From Medicago truncatula (taxonomy: Eukaryota > Streptophyta > Magnoliopsida > Fabales > Fabaceae): a stretch of DNA of 64,000 bases. How positions within the stretch are numbered: position 1 is the first letter of the stretch; every line of letters starts with the position of its first letter. A program made the position numbers and the translations under genes. This document shows positions 1 to 10,400 of this stretch, one piece after another. The DNA is taken from the NCBI RefSeq assembly GCF_003473485.1, contig NC_053044.1:4662501-4726500 (forward strand), written 5' to 3'. Below the pieces are notes generated by a model. It saw only the letters and a list, made by a program, of their open reading frames with translations. It had not been told where the DNA came from and did not search any database.

Positions 1-8
1 AAAGAAGC

Positions 9-524
9 TTGCAAACAACTATTACGAAAGACATGGTTTGTAATGCCATCATCGATAACAAAATCTGTGAGAATGTTGAATCCAATTATATGGTAGAAAA
101 ATTAAATCTACCAACAAAGGAGCGCCTACACCCTTACAAGCTTCAATGGCTCAACAAGGATAATGAGGTAAAAGTATCTCAACACTCCATTATCTCATTT
201 TCCATTGGCAATAATTATAAAGAAAATTCATGGTGTGATGTTATTTCTATGGATACTTGGAGGCCATGTCAATATGATCGTTGTGCATTATACGATGATT
301 ATGTCAATACATGCACTTTCGTGAAAGATGTGATCAAATTGGCACCTCTACCACTCAATGATGGAAAAGGGGAATTTAAGCTACTTGGACTTTCACTCGC
401 AAAGGAACCATTCAAAGATAAGACAAAGTTATGTCTACTTTGTCCAATTCCTAAGCCACCTTGGGAAAATGTTGGAACTGATTTTCCTTCGAATACTTTT
501 ACTTCCGTAGCAAAAGTATTCTGA
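9..524 (+). pseudogene. Ty3/gypsy polyprotein remnant, internally deleted
   Basis: An open stretch of 171 codons. Residues about 25-95 resemble the retropepsin region of legume gypsy elements (YMVEKLNLPT, HPYKLQWLN, then CDVISMDTWRPCQYDR), with the usual catalytic neighbourhood shortened. Near residues 145-160 the text PIPKPPWENVGTDF matches the start of an integrase core, so reverse transcriptase and RNase H have been deleted between them. It runs directly into a purine-rich tract and an LTR-like sequence at 592. It cannot encode a working element. Family assignment is from recall of conserved motifs, not a search. Confidence 0.75.
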
Positions 525-591
525 AATCTTGACTTGAGGATGAACAAGGAAATCTTGACTCGAGGACGAGTCTCTTCCAACCCGGGGAGAA

Positions 592-1006
592 TGATAGAGA
601 ATTATGGAGAATAATATAGAACATTATGGAACTTTCAAGATGTCGAAGAACTTTCAAGAATATTACAAAATAATGTCATAGTGATTAGGATCATCTTAGC
701 ATCTCTAGAACTTTCTAGGCACATGAACTAGATATTAGAATCTCTAGATAGTTCTTGTAATTAAGTAGTAGAATTAAATGTTTAGATATTTCTAGTTTGT
801 AATGTAGAGCCTTCCTAGAGTAGTATAAATAAGGCTCACCACCTAGTGTTTTGGCATACTGAAGCATCATCAAGCATTGAATCATTCAAGTAATATAACT
901 TTTCTTTGAGAATATTAGAGTGTTTCTCTATTTTCTCTACCTTTCCTTTTGTCCCTGAGCCAATTTTACATTACTTAATCATATTGGGTTTGATACTTGG
1001 ATTACA
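592..1006 (+). repeat. Probable 3' LTR of the gypsy remnant
   Basis: It begins TGATAGAG just after a purine-rich stretch (CCCGGGGAGAA) that follows the polyprotein remnant, as a 3' LTR should. A TATA-like GTATAAATAAGG lies near 821. I end it at ATTACA (TG...CA ends), but that border is approximate because a hAT-like element is inserted two bases further on. Confidence 0.55.
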
Positions 1007-1015
1007 TATATCTGT

Positions 1016-1804
1016 CTCTGAAGCCGCGATACTTCGAAAATGGTGAAGTATCGTATCCGACACGTATCTGATACCGATACGCTCCGATACGTTCCGATAC
1101 GGGTATCGGAAAAGTATCGGGCAATTAATATTTATTTTTTTGAAAAACAATGACCGATATGTGTCGGATACGTTCCGATACGCGTATCGAGAAGTATCAG
1201 ACAATTATTATTTATTTTTTGAAGGAAAAAAATGACCGATACGCGTCAGATACGACTAACTTGTACTCCGACACAGCTTACTTATACTCCGACACCTATC
1301 AAGTTTGGCAGCGCTATCAAAATCATATTATCTCTTCTAACCTAAAATAATAGGGTTTCTCGTCACCACATAACAATAGCTATTCTCTCTTCTAACCATT
1401 ACCACTTATTGAATTCTACTCTGTTTCTCTTCTCTCTAATGTTATGTTTCTTTTGCTGTTTGTTTTCGATATAAATTATTGTTAACTGTTAATTAGTCAA
1501 CATTAGACAAAGATGTTCTTTTTTTTTTTTTATAGTACTTATGATGTTATCTTTGGATGGTACTAATGATGTTTAACTATATTCTATCTAATTTGTGCGG
1601 AAAAAACATGTAATTGTCACTTGTTTTGATGTTTATCATCATTTTTAGTTATGTTTATACATTGTGCACTTATACTATTAATTTTAAATTTAATTTTTTA
1701 ATAACGTATCGAGGCCGTATACGTATCGTATCGGGAATTTTGAAAATTTTCCCGTATCGATATCGTATCGTATCGGTATCGTGTCAGGTATCGGGGCTTC
1801 ATTG
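1016..1804. mobile_element. hAT-like MITE with 8-bp target duplication
   Basis: The 789-bp element is flanked by an exact 8-bp direct repeat ATATCTGT (1008-1015 and 1805-1812). Its ends are inverted: left CTCTGAAGCCGCGATACTT, right (reverse complement) CAATGAAGCCCCGATACCT. Both subterminal regions are packed with variants of GTATCGGATACG in both orientations. An 8-bp duplication, CA-type ends and subterminal repeats fit a non-autonomous hAT element. Short open frames inside (971-1350) are translations of the repeat. Confidence 0.8.
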
Positions 1805-1933
1805 ATATCTGTTTAGATAGATGGATTCTGTAACTTTATTTATTAACATAATTTCCATATGTCGAATTTAAAGTAGCAATTGACAGCTAACCATAATAAT
1901 GATGAATGGACGCACATATAAGATACTCACTAA

Positions 1934-2180
1934 GGGCCTGTTTCGATTGATTTATTTGAGCTTATCTATTCACATAAGCCCTTGTAAAACTATTTGGTAG
2001 AGGTTATAGAAACAACTTATAACACGTTCGTAAGTTGATTTTAGCTTATTTCTGTAAGGTCTCCAAAATAGCTTATATTAAAACAATTCGACTTTATTAT
2101 ATCTTTTATTTATATAAATAACTTATACGTAAGCACTTATACTATAAGTGCTTAATTAAGTTGTTTATCCAAACAGAAAA
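1934..2180. mobile_element. MITE-like inverted-repeat element
   Basis: Left end GGGCCTGTTTCGATTG and right end ATCCAAACAGAAAAC are imperfect inverted repeats. The interior has AAGCTTAT/ATAAGTGCTT-type motifs common in legume MITEs. No clear target duplication. Confidence 0.45.
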
Positions 2181-2930
2181 CTATTTGAAAAATAGCAGTT
2201 CATTACCTTGGTGAGATAGAGAATGTTCATCTTATTATTGGATGTATAAGCTTACAAATAAAGGAACTGCTTTTTTTTTTTTTTGATGCATAAACAGTGG
2301 TTAATAAGATGATTATATTTTTTGGTCCCATATTTATAAGATAGTTTATATGCCTTGATATTATACTTATGTACTCTATGTAGTATAAATATTTATAATT
2401 GGCTTTTCTGTAGGTTGCTTTTAATCACCGTATTGATCTCGCAGGAAACTCCTGCAGAATGACGTTGATGACAGACAAGATCTCGACCTTTCCATCCTTA
2501 GATGCTCAACTTATTCATTGCTCAATTTTATTTATAAAAAATCTGAATTTATATTCATTGATAGTTCCATTCATTTCTTTTGTAGTGACATTTGAATCAT
2601 CAAGAGATTTTTAATCTATTGTTGAGAAGAACTTTTTTGATTAGTTTCTCTTTTATCTATGTAATATTGTTTGTGACTTTTATCTACTGTGGTTATTCGA
2701 TGATTATTAGCTAATGTTGTGTAATGGAACTAAAGTTGATTAAATGGTATGTGTTGGACGATGACTTTATTTGGAAGAAGATAATCATATTTAAATTATA
2801 TATGAATTACATCATATCTTAAATATTTTGTATCACGATTTACAACATTACAATAAAACTCTTTTCTCCGTGCAACAAAGTCTAGTTTAATAACAACTAT
2901 GCCAATTGTGAGAGTTAACTTAAAATCATG
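2181..2930. other. AT-rich intergenic DNA
   Basis: No supported gene. A short open stretch follows an acceptor-like TTTCTGTAG at 2405-2413 and stays open for about 65 codons, but I do not recognise it. The frame at 2796-3095 (minus) overlaps an LTR remnant and is not treated as a gene. Confidence 0.4.
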
Positions 2931-2936
2931 AATCTG

Positions 2937-3591
2937 GAGAATCATATCACGATGGAGAAGCAACGTGCCACGATTGTTGAAACAAGATTCTGAGATCTTC
3001 ATTGGAAAAATTGTGCCACAATTGAATCGTAACGTGGCACGATGATACGATTGAGGATAAAAACAAAACGTATTTTCAGTGAAGATTTGTTTCAATTTTG
3101 TTTAAAGGGTTACTTTCCACTATAATTATAAGTCTTGTATCAGATGATAAAGTGTGTAGAAAAACAGGGTTTAGAAGCCAACATACAAACTAGGGTTCAT
3201 AGAGAATTTCTCTTGGCAACAACACTAGGGTTGGGTTTGTTTTGATTCACTTTGAACAAAACACCGTTAGGATTGAGTCTCTTGGTTACGGGAAGAGGTT
3301 GGGAATTGGGTAGAATTAGGTTTGAAGACTGATTCTTGTAACTCAATATCTCTTTGTAAAGAAACTCATATCATTATAGTGGAACAGAGAGCTGCTCTCT
3401 CCTCCCAGACTAGGTCATCATTAGACCGAACTGGGTAAACAAATTCTTGTGTTCTCTTTCTTCCTTTTATCTCTTGCTGTTCGTTTTTTTTGTTTGGATT
3501 ATTTGCTACCCACTTGATTTGATTACTTGGTATTAATTTGCTCCACGCATTAAATTTTTATTGGTCTGGTTTTTACAACGAATTCACAACA
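2937..3591 (+). repeat. Ty1/copia LTR remnant, family A copy 1
   Basis: It shares an ordered set of blocks with 36998-37923: a dyad-rich left part, then CTTGTAACTCA, ATCTCTTTGTAA, GACCGAACTGGGT, the CACTTGATT and GCTCCAC blocks, and an end in AATTCACAACA. The left part includes a perfect 15-bp dyad AATTGTGCCACAATT (3009-3023). No coding region adjoins it, so it is a solo or fragmentary LTR. The left border is uncertain. Confidence 0.65.
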
Positions 3592-4029
3592 CCAATGTTT
3601 TTATAATTAACTTCATCTTTGTCATTAATTTTTTTCTTATGTATCGATGCAGATAAAATTGCATATGTGCTTTGATGCAGTGCCACACTTCGACGTCCAG
3701 TCTATGCCGAGCACGGGCCCATGTTTAACACGGGTTTGTCGTTAGTTATTTAATAATCATAAAAACAAATGACAGTATATGAGAATATTTGTAAAATAAT
3801 AGACTTTATTTAGTTGTAAATTTGGAAGACAGCACAATTTTATTTCACAGGGACTTGCATTCACGCCACATACACGATACTTTTATAACTTAGTACAAAA
3901 GGTGCACTGTATATATAAAAATTAAAAAGCATTGGTAACAAACAAGGACATCATAGTAGTTATTTATACGCATGCAAAGCATGCATGTTTTATAAATGGA
4001 TGTTATCTTCTGCTGTAGGCCTAGGTTGC
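3592..4029. other. 3' flank of PRP1
   Basis: AT-rich. Just beyond the PRP1 stop (about 3988-4020, minus) the DNA still encodes, in another frame, the family C-terminal tail (...AEDNIHL); see findings. No other feature seen. Confidence 0.6.
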
Positions 4030-4512
4030 CTACTTGGATGGTGGCTCATAAACAGTTGGTGGCGGCTGTCCCCCGTATAATGGTTCCTTATCAATTGGGC
4101 GATAGCGGAATGAAGATCTATATTTAGATGGTGGTTTCTTATCAATTGGGCGATTGCGGAATGAAGATCTATATTTAGGTTTTGGTTTCTTATCAACCTT
4201 GCTATTGCGGAATGAAGATCTATATTTCGGTGGTGATTTTCTTCCGAAAAAGTAAACAGGAGGAGGTGGTGGTCGTCGTGGTGGTTCGAAAAAGTAAACA
4301 ATAGGTGGTGGTGGTGGTAGTTGTGGCGGTCGTATGTAAGTGTAAATTGGCGGGAGGTTAATGATTGGAGGCTTGTTAATCGGAGGCTTGTAATTTGGGA
4401 AGGTGTAAATTGGAGGTTTATATATAGGTACTAATAAATCAGCAAGCCCTTGAGAAACAAGGATAAGGGCAGCAAGGAACAACAATAGTAAGGATAGGTA
4501 AAATGAAGCCAT
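4030..4512 (-). CDS. PRP1, repetitive proline-rich cell-wall protein
   Basis: A 160-residue protein. The start at 4512 begins the family signal peptide MASFYLSLLLLFLAALILV, with likely cleavage after GLA near residue 24. The mature part opens with PPIY/KPPI motifs typical of hydroxyproline-rich wall proteins, then a PPPPP-rich patch. It ends with three copies of a basic repeat of about 18-20 residues (KYRSSFRNRPIDKKPP). Expected role: secreted structural protein crosslinked in the wall; legume relatives are often induced in nodules or roots, which is family knowledge only. Compared with PRP4 its end is altered: the frame stops at PPSK while the family tail AEDNIHL follows in another frame. 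TATA at 4565-4571. No intron. Confidence 0.85.
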   Translation of the reverse strand: MASFYLSLLLLFLAALILVSQGLADLLVPIYKPPIYTFPNYKPPINKPPIINLPPIYTYIRPPQLPPPPPIVYFFEPPRRPPPPPVYFFGRKSPPKYRSSFRNSKVDKKPKPKYRSSFRNRPIDKKPPSKYRSSFRYRPIDKEPLYGGQPPPTVYEPPSK

Positions 4513-4564
4513 TTTAAGAAGTGACTTTAGTGTTGGTGCATATAATACATAGCGAATAATCAGG

Positions 4565-4571
4565 TTTTATA
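4565..4571 (-). promoter_or_regulatory. TATA box of PRP1
   Basis: TATAAAA on the minus strand, 53 bp upstream of the start codon, within a block (ACTATAAAACCTGATTATT) shared with the other four PRP genes. Confidence 0.65.
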
Positions 4572-4654
4572 GTAGTTAGAGGAAAATTTGATGAAGGTGT
4601 AAAGTTTCTATCAAAGACATTTATTATATTTCAATAATCATTCCACTAAATGAG

Positions 4655-4830
4655 GGGTAACCTTGGCATAATCGGTAATGTTGTGGTCATGTGATTGAAA
4701 GGTCACGGGTTTAAGTTTTGGAAACAGCCTTTTTTTATAAAAAAAACTAGGTAAGACTGCGTATAATACATCAAAAATGATAGGACTCCTTCCCAAACCC
4801 TACGTATGCGGAAGCTTTAATGCATTAAGT
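4655..4830 (+). mobile_element. Au-type tRNA-derived SINE, 3' truncated
   Basis: Contains the Au-SINE order of blocks: GGTAACCTTGG, GGTCATGTGATTGAAAGG, CACGGGTTTAAG (B-box position), TTGGAAACAGCC, CTGCGTATAATACA, CCTTCCCAAACCCTACG and GCGGAAGCTTTAA. It is inserted after CCACTAAATG in the upstream region that the other PRP genes keep uninterrupted, so it landed after the PRP duplications. Confidence 0.7.
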
Positions 4831-5662
4831 AGGAGAAGTGCTGACATTTGATATCAACAATGCCACGAATAAGATGATTGTAGTTGCTGAAATGGAAATT
4901 AAAAAAAAAAGTCAATGTTTTGTTGGAATATGTGAATATTATTCAACATTGTAATAACACTATTAAGCAATATCTTTAAAAACTAGATCAGTATTATTGG
5001 CGATAACAGGCCAAACCATAAGCTTGGTCTAAACAATACTTAAAGGCCTGCTATTTCATTTTATTCTTATTGTCTAGACTTCCAAATTATTTATCTATTT
5101 TTTTTTTTTGTTTATTTCATATATTCTTTTGAAGATTCTTTTTCATTTTTTTTCCCTTTCGTTTTTTATGAAAATTATACACATATATAAAATTATACAT
5201 GGATCGAAGGTAAGCGGACACTAAACTGAACGGCTAAACCTTTTTAGATGGTGAAACCAATCCTCTTAAAACAACATTCATAGACCTAGAAAACACAACA
5301 TTGCTATGCATACCCTTTTGAAATATTTGAAGAAGGGCTACAAGTTTTGGTGCTAGAAAGCAAAAAGTGTAAAAAAAAAAAATATTAAAGTATGTTGATT
5401 GTAGAACAAGTTTTCTCATGTATGTTGATTGGAGTTGCTAATATATTCCTCTGTCAATGTTGTTAATTTGTTCTTAGTTAGTATTCATGATGATGAGAAC
5501 ATTATATACTTGAATTTTGGTGTCGTTGAGATGGTCCTTGAATTTCTTTTATGCACTGTCAACTAATATCTCTTTATTTTTCAGTATAAATCTTGTATCC
5601 ACAGTTCTATCTAGTTCAATAGCAACCAATTCCTAACTCCTGCAAATACTAACACGAGAAAG
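4831..5662. other. PRP1 upstream intergenic region
   Basis: AT-rich, no gene. At 4997-5033 it holds the conserved PRP upstream motif (TTGGCGATAACAGGCCAAAC), shared with PRP4 and PRP5. Confidence 0.45.
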
Positions 5663-6290
5663 ATTTGTTAGGTAAAGTGGGGTGATATATGCAAGTCCAA
5701 AAGGAGGGTGACTTGACGGTGAGGGATATATGAAAGGTGAATATGATTCTCTTAGTTAAATCGAAGTGGAGGCTGTTATTTCATGATACGGAAGGGTGGA
5801 AAGAGGTATTAGTCGCAAAATGAGGTCGACCGATAACGTGCAAGGTATTTGCACCAAGAGGTGGTTCAAAGAGTGTCGTTGGTACAGTGGAAGTACACGG
5901 TACTTGTCTGACCAAGAGGATAGGCGGGAGTGGAAAACGGATGAGCTTTTACGGTCAAATCCACATATTGGTTAATTGCTAATCTCAGTTTGGGTAACAT
6001 GGCCAAAACTGAAATTGAACCTTTCGTTATTCTTCATCGTATTTGGAAGAGTGTTGCACCGTTCAAAGTTTGTGCGTTCTTTTGGCGACTACTTTTGAAT
6101 CGAATTACATCTAGAACAAATTTGTCCCGAAGGAGGATAATTGTGCAGGAAGAGACAGTAGATTATCTCTTATGTCTGGTCTGCTATTTTTCCTTACTAG
6201 TGGGTCTTGGTTTAGCTTGGCTGCCTGCCTTTTTGCATTATTGACAAGTTGAGAGGTTTAGGATTTTCAAATTCTGGCATGCCTTGTGTT
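5663..6290 (+). pseudogene. LINE fragment (RT C-terminal and zf-RVT region)
   Basis: Broken frames read WGDICKSKREGDLTVRDI, SKWRLLFHDTEGWKEVLVAK, then IWKSVAPFKVCAFFWRLLLN and RITSRTNLSRR. This is the standard order at the end of plant L1-type LINE ORF2, reverse-transcriptase tail followed by the zinc-binding RVT domain. Several frameshifts and stops make it inactive. Confidence 0.75.
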
Positions 6291-7048
6291 TGAATGAGAG
6301 TTTTTTCTATTCAATAAATTTTTCGGGTCCAAACAAATTAACAATTAACATACTGATATCGTTGTTTAAAATAAAATTGTTTCGCTTCTTTCTTAATATG
6401 TCTAGAAAAATCTTCAAAGTAGATCGATCATTTAGAAACAAGACCTATATCTCAACTTGCACTGCCAATACTATTAGGTTGGACATCTTTACGATAGTCT
6501 GAACATGAGATCTTTTAGTTGCATAAGTTTCAGGTGGTGCTTGTCACTTCGTCTACAAACAAAAAAATAAACAGATCAAGAAGAAGATTATATGACAATA
6601 ATTAGCAACTAAAGGTAAAGGTGTTGGTTTAATTTTTTTATTTTTTTTTATATAAACTGTCGTACCAATTCAGATTCTTTGAAAGGTCAAATTAGAACAA
6701 AAAGATTTATATCATACTAGTAAATTAGAATCACACACCTTTTAAAATTTATGTTTTTATATGAATTTCTATCTTTATGTCGCATATTTCAAAGTAGTTG
6801 TGGTTTAAAACCAAGCTAGCCCATTAAAGTTAACACCGAAAAAAATTGAACACGAGATCTTAAGAAGAGTGAGGTCCAAAACAACCCCACCAAACTAGCA
6901 CAAGAGGTTTGATTTTTTTTTTAATCATAGTTTATTATAAATAAAATTTAACTTTGCTACTCTATTAGCTCCTTAATCTATTTGAAAACTTTATTATGAA
7001 ATAAACTTTTTAGTATAAATCTTTTAAAGACTCTAAAAGTGTCATACC
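6291..7048. other. 3' flank of PRP2, duplicated at 38.56-38.84 kb
   Basis: About 6705-7045 (ATTTATATCATACTAG, TTATTATAAATAAAATTTAAC, ATGTCATACC) matches about 38594-38840 downstream of PRP5, and in part 23580-23665 downstream of PRP3. This shows that duplication units included 3' flanks. No gene seen. Confidence 0.6.
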
Positions 7049-7345
7049 TTACACACGTGGTAGCTTCTGAAATGGTGGTTGTAGCCTCTTCTTTGAAGGC
7101 TTGTAAGTTGGAGGAGCTTCATAAATTGGAGGATTGTAAATTGGAGGACTGTTTGAAGTCTTGTATATTGGAGCATTGTAAACTGGATTTAGAGAAAATG
7201 GTGGTACAAAATTTGTATAAGGTGGTAACTCACTATTTAGAGGCTTGTAAGTTGGTGTAAGTTTGTACGCAGCAAGCCCTTGAGGAAGAAGGATAAGAGC
7301 AGCAATGAACTTTAAAACTAGTGAGGACAAGAAAAAGGAAGCCAT
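7049..7345 (-). CDS. PRP2, short proline-rich protein
   Basis: 98 residues from the ATG at 7345. An ATG 33 bases upstream is rejected because every paralog starts at MAS. Signal peptide MASFFLSSLVLKFIAALILL, cleavage probably after GLA (residue 25). The mature chain is degenerate: scattered NPPIY and APPTYKP motifs replace a regular repeat, and it ends FQKLPRV. It is closest to PRP3 in signal peptide, promoter and 3' flank. Likely a secreted wall protein. It may be decaying, since few KPP repeats remain and its C-terminus differs from PRP4 and PRP5. TATA at 7395-7401. Confidence 0.75.
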   Translation of the reverse strand: MASFFLSSLVLKFIAALILLPQGLAAYKLTPTYKPLNSELPPYTNFVPPFSLNPVYNAPIYKTSNSPPIYNPPIYEAPPTYKPSKKRLQPPFQKLPRV

Positions 7346-7394
7346 TTTAGGTAGTGATGATTTTAGTGTGTATAACATATAGGGAATAATTAGG

Positions 7395-7401
7395 TTTTAT
7401 A
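7395..7401 (-). promoter_or_regulatory. TATA box of PRP2
   Basis: TATAAAA on the minus strand in the shared PRP promoter block (AGTATAAAACCTAATTATT), 50 bp upstream of the start codon. Confidence 0.6.
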
Positions 7402-7495
7402 CTAGTTTGGGGAACTTCAAAATATCATTGCTTTTTGCGCCGAATCTTAATCAAATTTTATTACTATACCCAATTACATATTATTTTTTAAATAA

Positions 7496-7671
7496 GGGAA
7501 GTGATAACCTGTGCTCTCAAAGGCACATGTTAAGAAACTCATTATAAAAATATATGTATTAAAAATCGTGCAATCAACTTCTTAAAAGTTAAATTATCAT
7601 GTTTTTCAATGCAAAATTGTTCATTTTGAGTTCCTTAACATGTGCCTTTAAAACACAAGTTAACATGACCC
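7496..7671. mobile_element. 176-bp MITE
   Basis: Inverted ends GGGAAGTGATAACC... and ...TTAACATGACCC, with an inner pair GGCACATGTTAAG / CTTAACATGTGCC. It is absent from the duplicate copy of this block near 27.95 kb, so it arrived (or left) after the duplication. Confidence 0.6.
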
Positions 7672-8944
7672 AATAATTACTAAATTGGAAATACTCACTA
7701 ACCGTGCTCTTCTCTTTCACAATCATAAGACAAAACCTTTCTCTTCTGATTGGATCAGATGAGTAAATAAACTCAATCTTAAATTGATCAATAAATTATC
7801 GAGTTTGTTTTAGATTTAAGAACATTGTTATAGTTGGTTAAATCTCGTCTCATGCTTAGCCTACCTTTCATATAAAACATAATTAATAGTAATTGTTTCA
7901 GTAACCTTCTGTATCAGAATCTACCTCCTTGCTATAAAAAATTGAAAAAAGAAATCTAACGCTTTAACATCTCAATGGATTTTTTATTTTACGAATTATC
8001 AACGGATGTTTTTGATTGCTTTTCAAAGTTAACTTGTAAGTTATATTAAGATTATACTACCTCCACTCCACCCCAAATTATATAATTGCTTTAGAGAAAA
8101 AATTTGTCCGAAATTAAAAGTCATTTTACAATATATTATGAAACATTAAATGTTAATTTTTCTACGATACCTTCAATTATTTATTACTCTCACTTCTTTT
8201 AATTCTTTAATTTATCTTTCCTATGAAGAATAATTTTGTAAAATTACTTATAATTTCTTTTTCTCATACATCATTAATTACATTTCTTACTTTGTGTGAA
8301 ATGACGAAAACATCATATAATTTAAGACAGATGAAATACATTTTTTTTACTACCAATTTCTTTAGGACATTGTTTAGACTATATTTTGTTTTGGAAATAC
8401 AAGTAAAACACTTGTTATAACTTATAGGCAATCAATTTTCAATGTAAAGTTACTTATTTTTACATCTAAATAATGTCCTAAAGATACTCGTTAATTAACA
8501 TTTTCCCAAAATACCTTTTCAACTTTTCAAACGATGATATACTTTGTTGGCTTAGCTTTTCTTTTGCAATAAGCAACCAAAGATGACAGTAATTTGTTTT
8601 AAGGTAAACTATATCAAAAGGTATGCATGTTAGTAACTTTTATTACCGTGATGATAATTGGAGGAAGGTATGGAAATTGGAGGTTTGGAGAGGGTTAAGC
8701 ACACTTCAGTTGCATGATATTTTGGATCGGTGGTTTTTCAGACTCTATTGGGATTTTTAGATGGTGGCTGCTAAATTTGTGTAGCAATTAAGTGTAAATA
8801 TACATTGTCTTAAACAAATGACTTGTTTTTTTTTTTGGTCTAATCACAACAAATGACTTGTTGTTAAAAAGAAAAATAATCATTTAGGTTTTCAACATTT
8901 AAAATAAAGATAAAAAAATAAAATAAAAAATGCTAACAAATACC

Positions 8945-9090
8945 CTTAAGGCATTGTTTAAGGATCCAAAATTAGTAATTTTTATATTGAGAATTTTGTA
9001 ATTATAACTTTTACATATCTTTGACTTGTATTTTCAAGATAATTTTTTTTTGTATGTTTCTTAAACAATGTTCTTATGCCACTTGTTAGG
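8945..9090. mobile_element. Small MITE
   Basis: TTAAGGCATTGTTTAAG at the left and CTTAAACAATGTTCTTATG at the right form inverted ends. Related in sequence to the element at 8366-8486. A second, partial MITE (GGCTCTGTTTGGTAAAAATAAGCT) begins at 9090. Confidence 0.4.
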
Positions 9091-9539
9091 CTCTGTTTGG
9101 TAAAAATAAGCTACAAACTAGCTGATAAGCTAGCTTATAGCTGATAAGGAAAATAACACATTAAATTTATTGGACAAAGAAAACATGCAAAAAAATACAT
9201 TTCTTTAATTTTGTGTTACTATTCCAAGGCATTTAAAAAAACGGAGTGTAGTATATATTAAACTAAGAATTAATTTTTTTTAATAATTGGAAATAATAAA
9301 CATCTTCAATAAGCCAAAAAAAAAAGAAGATACGTGCTAAATATGAATTACCTATCCTTTGCATTCAATACGTGAATATTAAAACTCATTACCACTGGAG
9401 CAGCTAATCTTGATAAATTAACAACAATTTCAAGTTAAAGCAGCAACGTCAAAAAAAGAAAGGGCTATAATGCATAACGCACCGTAGGAGACCCATTGAA
9501 GCTGTGCACGGGAACGGCGCCAATAAAGAGGGCATAACT

Positions 9540-9681
9540 ATTCCCGTGAGCTTAGTTCAGTTGGTAGGGATATTGTATATTATATGCAGGGGCTGGGGTT
9601 CGACCCCAGACACTCCACTTCTCCACAATTTAATTGTGTGAACTCTAGCCACTAGGCTACTTGACCAAAAAAAAAAAAAAA
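9540..9681 (+). mobile_element. tRNA-derived SINE with exact 15-bp target duplication
   Basis: A-box-like TTAGTTCAGTTGGTAGGGA and B-box GGGTTCGACCCC are followed by CTCCACAATTTAATTGTG, CACTAGGCTACTTGACC and a poly-A tail. AAAGAGGGCATAACT flanks it exactly (9525-9539 and 9682-9696). Good ends and tail suggest a fairly recent insertion. Confidence 0.88.
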
Positions 9682-9984
9682 AAAGAGGGCATAACTTAGT
9701 TATAACTTCTGTTTGCATGTTATAGCATGGTGCATGAATGTTGCAGCATCCTCTGACCATTTGTCCTTGATTTCAGAGAGGAAACTTACGAAGTTCATAC
9801 GTCTAATCAAATCCATGTACTATTAATAGATCGAAACTGCACTATGGACTTGAATACCTTTTCTAGTTGTTTTAATAGTTCTCTCTTTCAAGCATAATAA
9901 TGAATTAATCCCCATTAAACATAGCATTTTCCACTGGTTTCCTCTTTCAAACTCAAAAGGCTAGTATTAAAATTTGAAAAACGT

Positions 9985-10400
9985 TAAAGAGTGCCCTAGG
10001 AGATTGATTAAAAGGATAAAATTAAAAATATTGTATTAAAAGATGATGAAAAATGATGAATTTGACTTTTTAAAAGTTTAAATATTGTTGAATCCAATGG
10101 AAACCTACTATTTTTGGTTTTCTTAGCAAGTGCTTTTAGGGCACTTGTCAGCATAACCCTTAAAATTTAAATCGTCAAGTTAAAACATAGAGAACAAAAT
10201 TAATACCATTTGTTAAAAAGAAAGAAAAAAAAAACAATAACATACTAAAATGCAAACTTTAATTATAACTTCATTATCCCGTAACTATATGAAAGTTTAG
10301 CTCATGGTGAACTTCAAAAAACACAAAACAAATGGAACAGATTAAGATCTCCTTCATTACTGAGATTATCAAGGGAGAAAATTAATTTACAATAGCAAGA
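9985..10400. other. AT-rich DNA with MITE-like ends
   Basis: AGTGCCCTAGGAG near 9992 and CTTTTAGGGCACTTG near 10132 form weak inverted ends around 150 bp. No gene seen. Confidence 0.3.

Larger units (their letters stand above)
7672..9975. repeat. Segmental duplication copy A
   Basis: Ordered matches to 27.84-31.29 kb: AAATTGGAAATACTCACTAA, GTTATAGTTGGTTAAATCTC, GTAATTGTTTCAGTAACCTT, GATAATTGGAGGAAGGTATG, GGTTAAGCACACTTCAGTTG, then near 9905-9965 GCATTTTCCAC and AAACTCAAAAGGCTAG. It carries MITEs at about 8058-8345 and 8366-8486, both also present in copy B. No functional gene; a LINE scrap lies at 8650-8760. Confidence 0.75.

Noticed and set aside
971..1350. Two open frames full of SDT/RYR repeats
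   Set aside because: Translations of the GTATCGGATACG repeats of the hAT-like MITE.
3990..4301. Repetitive frame (NIDLHSAIAQLIRN units) overlapping PRP1
   Set aside because: An alternative frame of the PRP1 repeats without a signal peptide. Only its last residues (AEDNIHL) are meaningful, as a stranded family tail.
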